From positions 1 through 64,000 of the forward strand of contig JAITFP010000072.1 in assembly GCA_031281275.1 (NCBI GenBank): 64,000 bases of DNA, written 5' to 3'. The position numbers were made by a program, and so were the translations under genes. The notes beneath the pieces were generated by a model. That model had not been told where the DNA came from and did not search any database. It was given only the letters and a program-made list of their open reading frames with translations. This stretch comes from Candidatus Fibrimonadaceae bacterium. Its GTDB lineage: Bacteria > Fibrobacterota > Fibrobacteria > Fibrobacterales > Fibrobacteraceae. This document shows positions 42,036-50,730 of this stretch, piece by piece; position 1 is the stretch's first letter, and every line of letters begins with the position of its first letter.

Positions 42036-42977
42036 TTAATTTACATAAATTCTTTCATATCCATTTCTTATTTCCGTGAAATTCTCTGGATTTTTTCTGA
42101 AAGCCAAATCGTCTGTGCGAATTGAATAAGTGCCAGTTTTATTTTGGGAAATATCAAAGCGAATATCGCACTCCACTCCGAAAAATTTGCACAATGAGTC
42201 TATTATCATTTTATTTGCATTTATTTTTGCTTGTGCGCTGTGACCTGCTATGTGCGGAGTTGCTATTTCAACCAAGGGCAAAAGCGAGGTATCTATGTTA
42301 GGCTCGTTTTCCCAAGTGTCTATAACCGCGCCACCCAAATGCTTTGTTTGCAAAGCCTCGCACAAATCCGTGCTGTTGCACACTGCTCCACGGGCTGCAT
42401 TTATAAGCCATGCCCCTTTTTTTGTTTTGCTGAAAAATTCTCTGTTTGCAAGATATTTGGTTGGATATTTTCCTCCTATTTCAAGAGGAGTGTGGAGTGT
42501 TATTATGTCTGCGGCAAAAATATCATCATTTAAATTTTTTGGCGGGTCGCATAACAAAAGCCTCATTCCAAAACTCTCCGCATTTCTTTTTACGCAAGAG
42601 CCAACTGCACCAACTCCAACAATTCCGAGTGCAAGTTCGTTTAAGGGTTTGCTTATTTTTTTTGAAATTTCAATCAAAACGGCAGATATATAATCTGCAA
42701 CAGACTCTGCATTGCTGCCATGTGCCGTTGCAAAAAAAATCCCGTTCTGTTTGCAAAACTCGGTATCTATATGCTCATAACCAGAAGTAACCGTTCCTAT
42801 AAATTTCACCTTTGTACCTAGCAATATTTCTGCCCCATATTTTCTGGTTGAGCGAATAATCAAAGCATCGGAATTTTTAAGCGTTTCTTTTGAAATATTT
42901 TCAGAGTTTAAATATTGTACAGTGAACCAAGGTTCCAAAACACCATGCAAAGAGTGGATAGTTGAGTCTATGGACAA
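42036..42977 (-). CDS. pdxB: Erythronate-4-phosphate dehydrogenase-like protein
   Basis: A D-2-hydroxyacid dehydrogenase with PdxB-type features: SGYEHIDTEFC, NAD-binding GIVGVGAVGS, INAARGAVC, and ATPHIAGHSAQAK, the last characteristic of PdxB. It would act in pyridoxal phosphate synthesis. The ORF-track start lies upstream in tRNA sequence and is wrong. In-frame there is no ATG before the conserved N-terminus. The best start is the TTG at 42977 (LSIDSTIHSLHG), which overlaps the acceptor stem of tRNA-Val. About 313 residues, somewhat shorter than E. coli PdxB. Confidence 0.8.
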   Translation of the reverse strand: MSIDSTIHSLHGVLEPWFTVQYLNSENISKETLKNSDALIIRSTRKYGAEILLGTKVKFIGTVTSGYEHIDTEFCKQNGIFFATAHGSNAESVADYISAVLIEISKKISKPLNELALGIVGVGAVGSCVKRNAESFGMRLLLCDPPKNLNDDIFAADIITLHTPLEIGGKYPTKYLANREFFSKTKKGAWLINAARGAVCNSTDLCEALQTKHLGGAVIDTWENEPNIDTSLLPLVEIATPHIAGHSAQAKINANKMIIDSLCKFFGVECDIRFDISQNKTGTYSIRTDDLAFRKNPENFTEIRNGYERIYVN

Positions 42978-43045
42978 TACAAGATTTGAACTTGTGACCT
43001 CTGCCGTGTGAAGGCAGCGCTCTAAACCAACTGAGCTAATTGTCC
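42971..43045 (-). tRNA. tRNA-Val (anticodon CAC)
   Basis: The 75-base gene folds as a complete cloverleaf: acceptor GGACAAT with ATTGTCC, D arm GCTC/GAGC, anticodon stem CTGCC/GGCAG with loop TTCACAC (anticodon CAC, reading GTG), and T arm ACAAG/CTTGT with TTCAAAT. Discriminator base A; CCA is not encoded. It lies 13 bases after cheR and its 3' end overlaps the probable start of pdxB, so it may be processed from a longer transcript. Confidence 0.95.
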
Positions 43046-43058
43046 CTTTCAAACTTCT

Positions 43059-44012
43059 TTAGATTGTATATTTGCTGGGTGATAAATCAAAAGTCGCACC
43101 AAAAGGAGAAGCTGTAGCAGTTGTATTTGTATTTGGACTTGCAGACGGCTTTCTGTAAATAGTAGTAGCTCCATACCTTTCGGTAGTGAATTCATCGTTG
43201 AGGTTATACATATTTTCAGCTGAACCTAAAAGCAAATAACCGTTTGGAGCAAGCGTTTGATATAATTGCGCGAGGATTTTGCGTTTTGCATCGTCTGTGA
43301 AGTAAATTAAGATGTTGCGGCAAAATATAACATCAAAAGAACCTATTTGCGTGAATGGGTCTTGAATGTTGAATGCCTTAAACTCTATAACGTTACGGAT
43401 GGTATTGTTTATGATATAATTGTCACCCTCTTGCAAAAAATATTTTTTGCGCATTTCAGGCGATAATCCGCGAGCAACTTCCAAAGGACCGTATTTGCCT
43501 TCCATAGCTTTTGCTAAAACTTTTGAAGAAATATCCGTGCCCAGAATGCCAAAATCTTCCATAGTGGTTAAGCCCATGCCCCTAGTGCTAACTACATCTG
43601 CAATGATCATAGCCATGGAATAAGGTTCCTGCCCTGTGCTTGCTGCCACGCTCCACATCCTAACTTTTGGTCCTCTGCGTTGCCAAGACCGCTCTTTGCG
43701 CTGTACAACAGTTTCCATCATAGCAGGCATAATTTTTTCTCTGAATGTCACATAAGGATGATCGTCTCTAAACCACGAAGTTTCGTTAGTGGTCATGGCA
43801 TTCAGCATTTTTTCGCGAGTTAAGAAGGTTGTGGCTCCAGAGCTTAGTTTTTGTGCCAACTGTGAAAAATTTTCACAGCCAAATTCGTCCAAAATAGGAG
43901 ATAAGCGTTGCTCAATCAAATATTGTTTATCATCGCCTAAAACAATTCCACAGATATCAAAAACATATTTGATAATTATATTGTAATCATCATGACTCAT
44001 TAATACGCTCAT
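43059..44012 (-). CDS. cheR: Chemotaxis protein methyltransferase CheR
   Basis: 317 residues. It methylates glutamates of chemoreceptors using S-adenosylmethionine. Visible are the N-terminal helical domain, NETSWFRDDHPYVTFRE, the SAM motif region SVAASTGQEPYSMAM, and FDVIFCRNILIYFTD. It lacks an obvious receptor-docking C-terminal beta-subdomain extension. It follows cheB by 13 bases. Other che genes are not in the window. Confidence 0.94.
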   Translation of the reverse strand: MSVLMSHDDYNIIIKYVFDICGIVLGDDKQYLIEQRLSPILDEFGCENFSQLAQKLSSGATTFLTREKMLNAMTTNETSWFRDDHPYVTFREKIMPAMMETVVQRKERSWQRRGPKVRMWSVAASTGQEPYSMAMIIADVVSTRGMGLTTMEDFGILGTDISSKVLAKAMEGKYGPLEVARGLSPEMRKKYFLQEGDNYIINNTIRNVIEFKAFNIQDPFTQIGSFDVIFCRNILIYFTDDAKRKILAQLYQTLAPNGYLLLGSAENMYNLNDEFTTERYGATTIYRKPSASPNTNTTATASPFGATFDLSPSKYTI

Positions 44013-44025
44013 AAAAACCCTCCCT

Positions 44026-45150
44026 TTATTTTCTGCCTAGGTTAATACGTTCAACTATAGCTTCAGGGATACGAATTAAAGTTGCAACTTTATCTAATAA
44101 ACCTGTTGCTGCCGCTGCACGAGGCATTCCGAACACTACAGAAGATTCTTCGTCTTGAGCTATTAAATAGGCATTTTTGTTTTTCAAATATTGCAAAGAG
44201 GGCGTACCATCATTGCCCATGCCTGTTAAAATAACTCCAACAAGAGTGTCTGCGGGGTAAGCTTGAGCCGCAGAGCGGAACAAAACGTCCACGCTTGGAC
44301 GGCAGCCGTTCTCTGGCGGATTGTTGTTATTGTCCAAAACATAATGTGCTCCTCTGGAGTTCACAACCATGTGGCAACCACCGGGAGCAATATAAACGGT
44401 TTTATCTTCAACCACGGTACCCGGCAAGCCTTCTACCACGGTATGGTTGCATTTTGCGTTAAGGCTATCTGCCAAAGATTTTGTGAAATTTGGTGGCATG
44501 TGCTGCACAAGCAAGATTGGCAGGTCTGTCATTGAACAGAGTTTTGGAAGCATATCTGCCAAAGATTTTGGACCTCCAGTGGAGACTCCTATTACTATTG
44601 CTTGTATGGGCTTTGTATGTACAGATGGTTTTGCCAAAGTATAGGTAAAACCCGCTGCCGCCCCTGCTCCTGCGGCTGTAGCTGCGGCAGGATGAACGCT
44701 GGTGCGAGTAGGAGCGGTTCCGCCTCTGTTTTTGCGAGAAACCCATGCAGATATGGTGGTATTGAGCATTCTGTTAAGGCTTTCTTGCGAATTGGGAATT
44801 TCTGGAGCTGGCTTTGCTATAAAATCAAAGGCACCGCATTCAAGTGCTTTCAGTGTAATGTCAGAACCCGTGCGAGTTAAGGAACTTACCATCAACACGT
44901 CGGGCGAGGATTTAAGCTCGCCTTTGCTGGCAAGCATCTTTTTGAGCGTTGCAAGCCCATCCATTCCTGGCATTTCAACATCCAGAGTCATTAAATCTAC
45001 TGGGCGTATTTTCAAAAACTCCAAAGCAGCCAAGCCACTATCTACGGTACCGACAACCTGAACCCCAGGTATGTTGGCAATCATTTTTTCCAATATGCTC
45101 CGAAACACTCTGGAGTCATCGACTATTAAAATTTTCGCTGATTCACTCAT
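44026..45150 (-). CDS. cheB: Chemotaxis response regulator protein-glutamate methylesterase CheB
   Basis: 374 residues: a receiver domain (VDDSRVFRSILEKM, Asp in LMTLDVEMPGMDG, Lys in AKPAPE), a Pro/Ala-rich linker (TAAGAGAAAG) and the CheB esterase domain with catalytic Ser in IGVSTGGPKSL, His in LVQHMPPNFT and Asp in GVILTGMGNDG. It demethylates or deamidates receptors. It is upstream of cheR in the same operon. Confidence 0.96.
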   Translation of the reverse strand: MSESAKILIVDDSRVFRSILEKMIANIPGVQVVGTVDSGLAALEFLKIRPVDLMTLDVEMPGMDGLATLKKMLASKGELKSSPDVLMVSSLTRTGSDITLKALECGAFDFIAKPAPEIPNSQESLNRMLNTTISAWVSRKNRGGTAPTRTSVHPAAATAAGAGAAAGFTYTLAKPSVHTKPIQAIVIGVSTGGPKSLADMLPKLCSMTDLPILLVQHMPPNFTKSLADSLNAKCNHTVVEGLPGTVVEDKTVYIAPGGCHMVVNSRGAHYVLDNNNNPPENGCRPSVDVLFRSAAQAYPADTLVGVILTGMGNDGTPSLQYLKNKNAYLIAQDEESSVVFGMPRAAAATGLLDKVATLIRIPEAIVERINLGRK

Positions 45151-45181
45151 TTTTTTTCCTCAAGTAAGGTTAATATAGTAA

Positions 45182-46609
45182 TTACCACAGGACCATTGCT
45201 CTTGAACAAAACGCATTTTTGTCAAAAAACGTGTATTCTGCGCTAATGGCATAGCGGTTACTCATGTAAGATAGCGCCGGAGTTAATGAATAATTCATTT
45301 TTGCCCCGTCTAAAAACCTTTTGGCGGTTGAAAAATGGTCATTTTCGGGCGTTAAAGAGTCAATACTGCCACCATCATGACCCTTCCATGACCAGCTCTG
45401 CCTTAACTGCATTTGAAAATGTTTTGCATGTTTTGCATAAACAAGCCAGTCAATATTTAGGCTATTGGGTCCGGCTTGGTTGCCTATGGGGTAGTTCAAG
45501 TGCGCCATTTGGGCGGTATAAGGCTTAAAATGGGTATATACATAAGGCTCAATCCTTGCATATTCCGCTATGCTCCCAGCTTTCCACCCTAAAAAATCTG
45601 TTGCATATTCCAAGCCTGCCATCCAAGCCCATTTTGCCTCTATATTATCGTTTCTAACAAGGCTAGACGGGCTTTCCATATCGTCAAGGAAAAATTCCGA
45701 ATAAATGCGAAACCCTAGTGGGAATCTGTAGCTAAAATCAAAGGCTATTGCGCCGTTGTTGCGGTCTTCATTGTAATTTCCTTTTTCTGCAAAGAGCGGT
45801 ACTATGGGAACAAATAGCCAATAGGGGTTTATATCGTAAATAACGGTGATTTCGCTTATGCCAAGCATAAGGTTGCCAAAATCAAATTCATAGCGATGCC
45901 CATATAAATTGCGGCTGAATTTTTTATCCATGCTGCTACCTCCAGGGTCTAGGTCGCCATACAAGCTTATAACGGAGAGAGGTCCTATTTTTGTTGAGAG
46001 CGAAACTTGATTGTAAGGCACGGAGGCTTGGTTCAATGTTATGTTGTTGTAATAGCCAGGTCCCCAGTGTCTGGCATCTCGCGCAAAATCCAGCCCAGCC
46101 CAGCCGAGGCGCAGTGCAAAATGCCCTCGATACCTAGCATAGCTAGAGTACTTAGTTTCACCCTCTATATCTTTATTCCCCTGTGTTTCCAAAAATTCCC
46201 TGTCCCAAGATTTCCATTCTGCCGGATTATCATTTGAGTGCAACTCGCTGAAAATTCTCGCATCAAGCCAAAATTCCGCGGAGTCAATGTAGCCACTTAA
46301 AAACACTCCGCCGTCGAAACTTTTTATAGTATCTGCAAAAGTTTTCCCGCCGCGAACATCAAAGGCGAAGAGAGGCCTTATGTTCAAGGCAAAAGGCTTG
46401 CCGCTTTGCCTGAAAGAGGAATCTATTTGCGGGTAAAAAAAAGTTTGAGGAACCTCTCCTGCGGTAATGGCATGGTAGCGGTCCAGCAGTGGAGAGTATT
46501 CCAATGTGCGAAGCGTATATGGTCGGTCTAGGTTGTAAGTTGGATATGTTTGAGCAGCCACGGCTGCGAAACACAGAACAGTTGCCAATGACATATTTAC
46601 GAATTTCAT
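45182..46609 (-). CDS. Wzi-like outer-membrane beta-barrel protein
   Basis: 475 residues with a signal peptide (ends AVAAQ). The motif RHWGPGYYNNITLNQ and a beta-barrel pattern to the C-terminal aromatic end fit the capsule assembly Wzi family, in which the outer-membrane protein tethers surface polysaccharide. No capsule polymerisation genes are adjacent, but a Wzz-like gene lies at 47047 on the other strand. It precedes cheB in direction with a 31-base gap. Polysaccharide role is inferred from family. Confidence 0.75.
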   Translation of the reverse strand: MKFVNMSLATVLCFAAVAAQTYPTYNLDRPYTLRTLEYSPLLDRYHAITAGEVPQTFFYPQIDSSFRQSGKPFALNIRPLFAFDVRGGKTFADTIKSFDGGVFLSGYIDSAEFWLDARIFSELHSNDNPAEWKSWDREFLETQGNKDIEGETKYSSYARYRGHFALRLGWAGLDFARDARHWGPGYYNNITLNQASVPYNQVSLSTKIGPLSVISLYGDLDPGGSSMDKKFSRNLYGHRYEFDFGNLMLGISEITVIYDINPYWLFVPIVPLFAEKGNYNEDRNNGAIAFDFSYRFPLGFRIYSEFFLDDMESPSSLVRNDNIEAKWAWMAGLEYATDFLGWKAGSIAEYARIEPYVYTHFKPYTAQMAHLNYPIGNQAGPNSLNIDWLVYAKHAKHFQMQLRQSWSWKGHDGGSIDSLTPENDHFSTAKRFLDGAKMNYSLTPALSYMSNRYAISAEYTFFDKNAFCSRAMVLW

Positions 46610-46637
46610 AGGAGAAATCCAACCTTAGGGTAGAGGC

Positions 46638-47003
46638 TTAGGCAGCGGTTTTCTTTTTCTGCATTCTCAAATAATTGTTCCGTTTGAAATCGTTCCTATG
46701 TTCCAAGCAAAAGCGTGGATAAATGAACTGTTTCGGGAACATTTTGACTGTGAAAACATTGTCACAGCCAGAGAGGCAGCACTTGAATTGAACATCAACG
46801 GTTTCGCCATATCCGTGCTTGAAAACCATATTGCGCATTTCAAGACTGTCTGGAGTCTTTTTAGGTTTTTGCCTAGCTTTTATATCTCTGTGAAGCTCAC
46901 AGTATTTCGCTATTGGATGACCCCAAAACTCACGCCCGCAACCAGGCTCTTGGCACTTCTTGAGTTTTACCCTCTTCTTCTTTTTATATTTTGGTAGCTG
47001 CAT
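46638..47003 (-). CDS. Small basic protein with two zinc-finger-like motifs
   Basis: 121 residues with two similar cysteine/histidine sets: CQEPGCGREF with CELHRD, and CLSGCDNVF with CLEHRND, each C-x4-C or C-x3-C then C-x2-H. Lys-rich ends suggest nucleic-acid binding. TATATT ends six bases before the ATG with no Shine-Dalgarno sequence. I do not recognise a named family; the conserved fingers and promoter support it as real. It is divergent from the Wzz-like gene. Confidence 0.65.
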   Translation of the reverse strand: MQLPKYKKKKRVKLKKCQEPGCGREFWGHPIAKYCELHRDIKARQKPKKTPDSLEMRNMVFKHGYGETVDVQFKCCLSGCDNVFTVKMFPKQFIYPRFCLEHRNDFKRNNYLRMQKKKTAA

Positions 47004-47046
47004 GGTGGTAATATAGAAAATTTGGGGTTTTACTATATTCTCTCCT

Positions 47047-48054
47047 ATGCAAACTCAAAGCGAAGATGAAATTGACCTGCTGGAACTTGTGCTTTCAATA
47101 ATAAAACGGACTTTGAAGCATAAGGTTTTGGCGGTTTTGGTGTTTGTGCTTGTTGTGGGGATGGCTTTTGCATTTGCGTTTTTGTCCACGCCTTTTTATC
47201 ACACAGAAGCAAAAATCATTTACCAAACCACTGGAGGTCCTCAAAGCAGTGGGCTTGGGGCACTTGCAATGCTCGCTGGAGTTTCCACTTCCAAAGGGGA
47301 CGACCCTTCTGCTTATTTGCAAGATATAATTTTATCCAACAATATGCTTCAATCCATTTTGGCAGAAAAATGGAAAGTTTCTGATGCCCTGCCAGATACT
47401 TCAACTCAAGTTGATTTACAGACACTTTGGAAAATAAAGCCAGATACCACAAAGGAAAAATGGCAAACACTGCTGGAATATAGCATGCTGAAAGCTCTTA
47501 AAAAAGGCAGGTATATAGTTTTTTCGCAAGACAAAAAAAGCGGAGTAATAACGCTTTCCACGGAATTTGAAGACCCCCAGGTTTCTTTTGATGTGAATAA
47601 TTTTATATATAATCAGTTAAATTATATTTTGAAAAATAAAATGCACTTCAAGGCATCGGAAAATCGAAAATTCACGGAAGAGCGGCTTTTAGAGGTAAAA
47701 AACAACCTTAAAGAAGCAGAAGAAAATCTTCGCAGGTTTAGGCAGCGAAATAGGCTTCGCGTTGACCCTGCAGATGAGTTGGAAGATGCGCGGTTGCAAA
47801 GAGATGTTCTTATGAATCAGGAAATTATGATACAATTGCAAAAGCAATATGAGATTGCAAAAATTGACGAAGCTCGCGATATACCTGTTTTAGATGTTAT
47901 AGATTTGCCTATGAAACCAATTGAAAAATCCAAGCCAAAAAGAAAAATGATTATTTTAGGCGGGGGAGTGGCGGCTATATTTCTTGCCATTTTGTTTGCT
48001 GTTTTTTACGATGTATTTTTAGAGAAAAAAGCTACTTGGAGAAAAGATGTCTAG
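47047..48054 (+). CDS. Wzz-type chain-length determinant / polysaccharide co-polymerase
   Basis: 335 residues with a transmembrane helix at about 27-47, a long periplasmic helical region including coiled coil (ERLLEVKNNLKEAEENLRRF), and a second transmembrane helix near the C-terminus preceded by the Pro-rich motif DLPMKPIEKSKPKRK, typical of Wzz proteins. It controls surface polysaccharide length. TATATT ends seven bases before the ATG, with no leader. It overlaps the next gene by eight bases. Confidence 0.9.
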   Translation: MQTQSEDEIDLLELVLSIIKRTLKHKVLAVLVFVLVVGMAFAFAFLSTPFYHTEAKIIYQTTGGPQSSGLGALAMLAGVSTSKGDDPSAYLQDIILSNNMLQSILAEKWKVSDALPDTSTQVDLQTLWKIKPDTTKEKWQTLLEYSMLKALKKGRYIVFSQDKKSGVITLSTEFEDPQVSFDVNNFIYNQLNYILKNKMHFKASENRKFTEERLLEVKNNLKEAEENLRRFRQRNRLRVDPADELEDARLQRDVLMNQEIMIQLQKQYEIAKIDEARDIPVLDVIDLPMKPIEKSKPKRKMIILGGGVAAIFLAILFAVFYDVFLEKKATWRKDV

Positions 48055-49861
48055 CGGTGACTTGTGGGTTGGCGTTGATGTTGGTTCAACCACAGTTAAA
48101 ATTGCTATTGTAAAACCAGAAACAGGGCGGCTTTTGCACAGCCGCTACCAAAGGCATAATGCTATGCAGGCAAAAACTGTTCGCGAGCTTTTGATAGAAG
48201 CCCATAATTTATTTGAGAACAATTTTGTGGTTTCTTTTTGCGGTTCTGGTGGGCAGCCCTTTGCAGAAAAAACGGGTTCTTTCTTTGTTCAAGAAGTTGT
48301 TGCAAATGCTTTGGCAGTGCGCGAAATGTATCCCGAAACCAGAGTTGCGATAGAGCTTGGCGGGCAAGATGCAAAGGTTATATTTTTTGAAAAAGACAAA
48401 ACAACGGGCAAACTGCTCGCAAGCGATATGCGAATGAACGGAGTGTGCGCTGGCGGAACCGGAGCTTTTATAGACCAAATTGCGGAACTTTTGAAAATAA
48501 AAACAGAGGAATTTGAAAACTATGCCTCCAGAGGCGAAAAGGTGTACGAAATTTCCGGTAGGTGCGGTGTTTTTGCAAAAACAGATATTCAGCCTCTTTT
48601 GAATCAGGGAGTTGCAAAAGAAGATATTGCGCTTTCCAGTTTTCACGCCATTGCAAAACAGACAATAGGCGGGCTTGCGCAGGGAATGGAAATTAAACCG
48701 CCTGTGCTTTTTGAAGGTGGTCCTTTGACTTTCAATCCATCTCTTGTTGGGGTATTTCAGCAACGCCTTGGAATTTTGAGTTCGCAGGTTTTGGTGCCAG
48801 AGCATTCAGAAATTCTGGTTGCCTGGGGTGCTGCTCTTTCTGCCGGAGCAATATATAAGGGAAAAAAATGCAATTATAACAAAGAAAAAAGTTTGCACGC
48901 ACTTGAACATTTTTCTGCAAACAGCAAAAGCAAAAGCGATAACGAAGCAACTCCGCCATTTTTTAAAAGCGAAAAGGAAAAAAGCGAGTTTATACGCAAA
49001 CATCCACTATTTGATGGGAATTATCCTGCGCCAGAAAAAGGCGAAACTGTGCGGGCATATCTCGGCATAGATGCCGGTAGCACAACAACAAAGTTCGTGC
49101 TGTTGAATGAAAATGAAGAGATTATAGACAGTTTTTATTCCGGCAATCAGGGCGATCCCCTTGTTGTGCTTAAAAGCGCACTTATTCAATTGAATGAACG
49201 CTATAAAGAGGCTGGAGCAACACTTGAAATTTTGGGTGTTGGAACAACGGGATATGGCGAATTGCTTTTTTATCGTGCGCTTCACGCCGATTATCACACC
49301 GTTGAAACGGTGGCTCATGCGAAGGCTGCAAAAAAAGTTTGCGATGATGTTAGTTTTATATTGGATATAGGCGGTCAAGATATGAAAGCCATTTCTGTGG
49401 CTGGCGGAGTTGTGACGGGCATAATTTTGAATGAAGCCTGTTCTAGCGGTTGTGGTTCATTTATAGAAACTTATGCTCGCAGCCTTGGAATTAAAATGGA
49501 GCAAATAGCGGAAATGGCTTTTCACTCAAAAAACCCCTCAAAGCTCGGTAGCCGTTGCACGGTGTTTATGAACAGTTCCATTATAACGGAGCAAAGAGAT
49601 GGCAAAAAACCAGAAGATATAATAGCTGGGATTTGCCGCTCCATTATAGACAATGTTTTCACAAAAGTAGTTCGCTTGCGCAATTTAGATTCTTTGGGCA
49701 AAAAAGTTGTGGTTCAGGGCGGCACATTCAAAAACGATGCCGTGCTGCGCGCATTTGAGCAATACACGGGCTTAACGCCAATTCGCCCCATTCATCCGGG
49801 AGAAATGGGAGCCATTGGCATTGCGCTTTTAACTAAGGAGTATATGAAAAAGGAAAAATGA
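48047..49861 (+). CDS. Double-domain acyl-CoA dehydratase/reductase activase (BadF/BadG/HgdC family)
   Basis: 604 residues containing two ASKHA ATPase domains in tandem, each starting with a phosphate-1 motif (VGVDVGSTTVK and LGIDAGSTTTK). Cysteines for the bridging iron-sulfur cluster appear in CAGGTGAFIDQI and GRCGVF, then CSSGCGSFIETY and SRCTVFMN. Such activases pass electrons to 2-hydroxyacyl-CoA dehydratases or benzoyl-CoA reductases with ATP hydrolysis. In many genomes this is the first half of a protein of about 1400 residues; here it ends early and the partner is not adjacent. Electron acceptor unknown. Confidence 0.88.
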   Translation: MSSGDLWVGVDVGSTTVKIAIVKPETGRLLHSRYQRHNAMQAKTVRELLIEAHNLFENNFVVSFCGSGGQPFAEKTGSFFVQEVVANALAVREMYPETRVAIELGGQDAKVIFFEKDKTTGKLLASDMRMNGVCAGGTGAFIDQIAELLKIKTEEFENYASRGEKVYEISGRCGVFAKTDIQPLLNQGVAKEDIALSSFHAIAKQTIGGLAQGMEIKPPVLFEGGPLTFNPSLVGVFQQRLGILSSQVLVPEHSEILVAWGAALSAGAIYKGKKCNYNKEKSLHALEHFSANSKSKSDNEATPPFFKSEKEKSEFIRKHPLFDGNYPAPEKGETVRAYLGIDAGSTTTKFVLLNENEEIIDSFYSGNQGDPLVVLKSALIQLNERYKEAGATLEILGVGTTGYGELLFYRALHADYHTVETVAHAKAAKKVCDDVSFILDIGGQDMKAISVAGGVVTGIILNEACSSGCGSFIETYARSLGIKMEQIAEMAFHSKNPSKLGSRCTVFMNSSIITEQRDGKKPEDIIAGICRSIIDNVFTKVVRLRNLDSLGKKVVVQGGTFKNDAVLRAFEQYTGLTPIRPIHPGEMGAIGIALLTKEYMKKEK

Positions 49862-49868
49862 GGGATAT

Positions 49869-50729
49869 ATGGATTATGAATTCGCAGAAATATTAAAAAA
49901 ACTTGTTTCTACTTATGGAATTGATATTTTAAAAGATGTAAACAAATGTGAATCTTTGCTTTCGGAACATTCTGACAAATACAAACGCGATATTGAATTA
50001 TTTATAGAAATATTGAAAAGCAATGTTCAAACCAAACCATTGCCAGCAAAAAAAGAAAACACGGTTTTGGCTATTGGAGTTTTGATTGCTTTTTTGATTA
50101 TGGCATTAATTTTCACTTTTATTTTGAGTAGCCTTTCTAACCCTATTGAGGAACATAATCCATTTTTGGGCATTGCAAGCAGCAAACCCGAAGAAAAAGC
50201 CATTGAATACGTTTCTTTTATAGACAATCGAGATAACAAAACATATAAAACCATTGTTATAGGTTCTATAACTTGGTTTGCAGAAAATTTGAATTACAAA
50301 ACAGGAAACTCCTGGTGCTATGAAAATGATGAGTATAATTGCAAAAAATATGGTCGCTTATATGATTGGAACACAGCACGGATGGCTTGCCCCAGCGGTT
50401 GGCATTTGCCAAGCCGGGCAGAATGGGACGATATGATTTACTCTGTTGGCGACAATTCCGTGGGCAGAAAATTGAAATCCAAAAATGGCTGGAATAAAAT
50501 TGGCAGAATAGGAACGGACGAATATGGATTTGGCGCTTTGCCTGGCGGCAGGCGTTTTGCAAATGGCAATTTTCGTCTTATTGGTGAGGCGGGAAATTGG
50601 TGGACATCCACGGAGTGCAGCCATTTGGAAGCTTATTACAGATATATGAACGCAAGCATAAACGAAGTGGGCGAGAGCAACTATTACCGCAAAATCATGG
50701 GCTTTTCCGTGCGCTGCGTAAAGAATTAA
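49869..50729 (+). CDS. FISUMP-domain membrane-anchored protein
   Basis: 286 residues. The N-terminal 55 are helical, then one transmembrane helix (about residues 63-83), then a FISUMP domain: WFAENLNY, WCYENDEYNC, KYGRLYDWN, CPSGWHLPSRAEW and a final SVRCVK. This differs from the lipoprotein FISUMP at 34225. It lies seven bases after the activase gene and two bases before the methylthiotransferase, so it is probably in the same operon. Function of the domain unknown. Confidence 0.88.
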   Translation: MDYEFAEILKKLVSTYGIDILKDVNKCESLLSEHSDKYKRDIELFIEILKSNVQTKPLPAKKENTVLAIGVLIAFLIMALIFTFILSSLSNPIEEHNPFLGIASSKPEEKAIEYVSFIDNRDNKTYKTIVIGSITWFAENLNYKTGNSWCYENDEYNCKKYGRLYDWNTARMACPSGWHLPSRAEWDDMIYSVGDNSVGRKLKSKNGWNKIGRIGTDEYGFGALPGGRRFANGNFRLIGEAGNWWTSTECSHLEAYYRYMNASINEVGESNYYRKIMGFSVRCVKN

Positions 50730-50730
50730 A

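Noticed and set aside
42978-43052. N-terminal extension of the pdxB ORF (SSVGLERCLHTAEV...)
   Set aside because: It is the translation of a tRNA-Val gene, a common annotation artefact.
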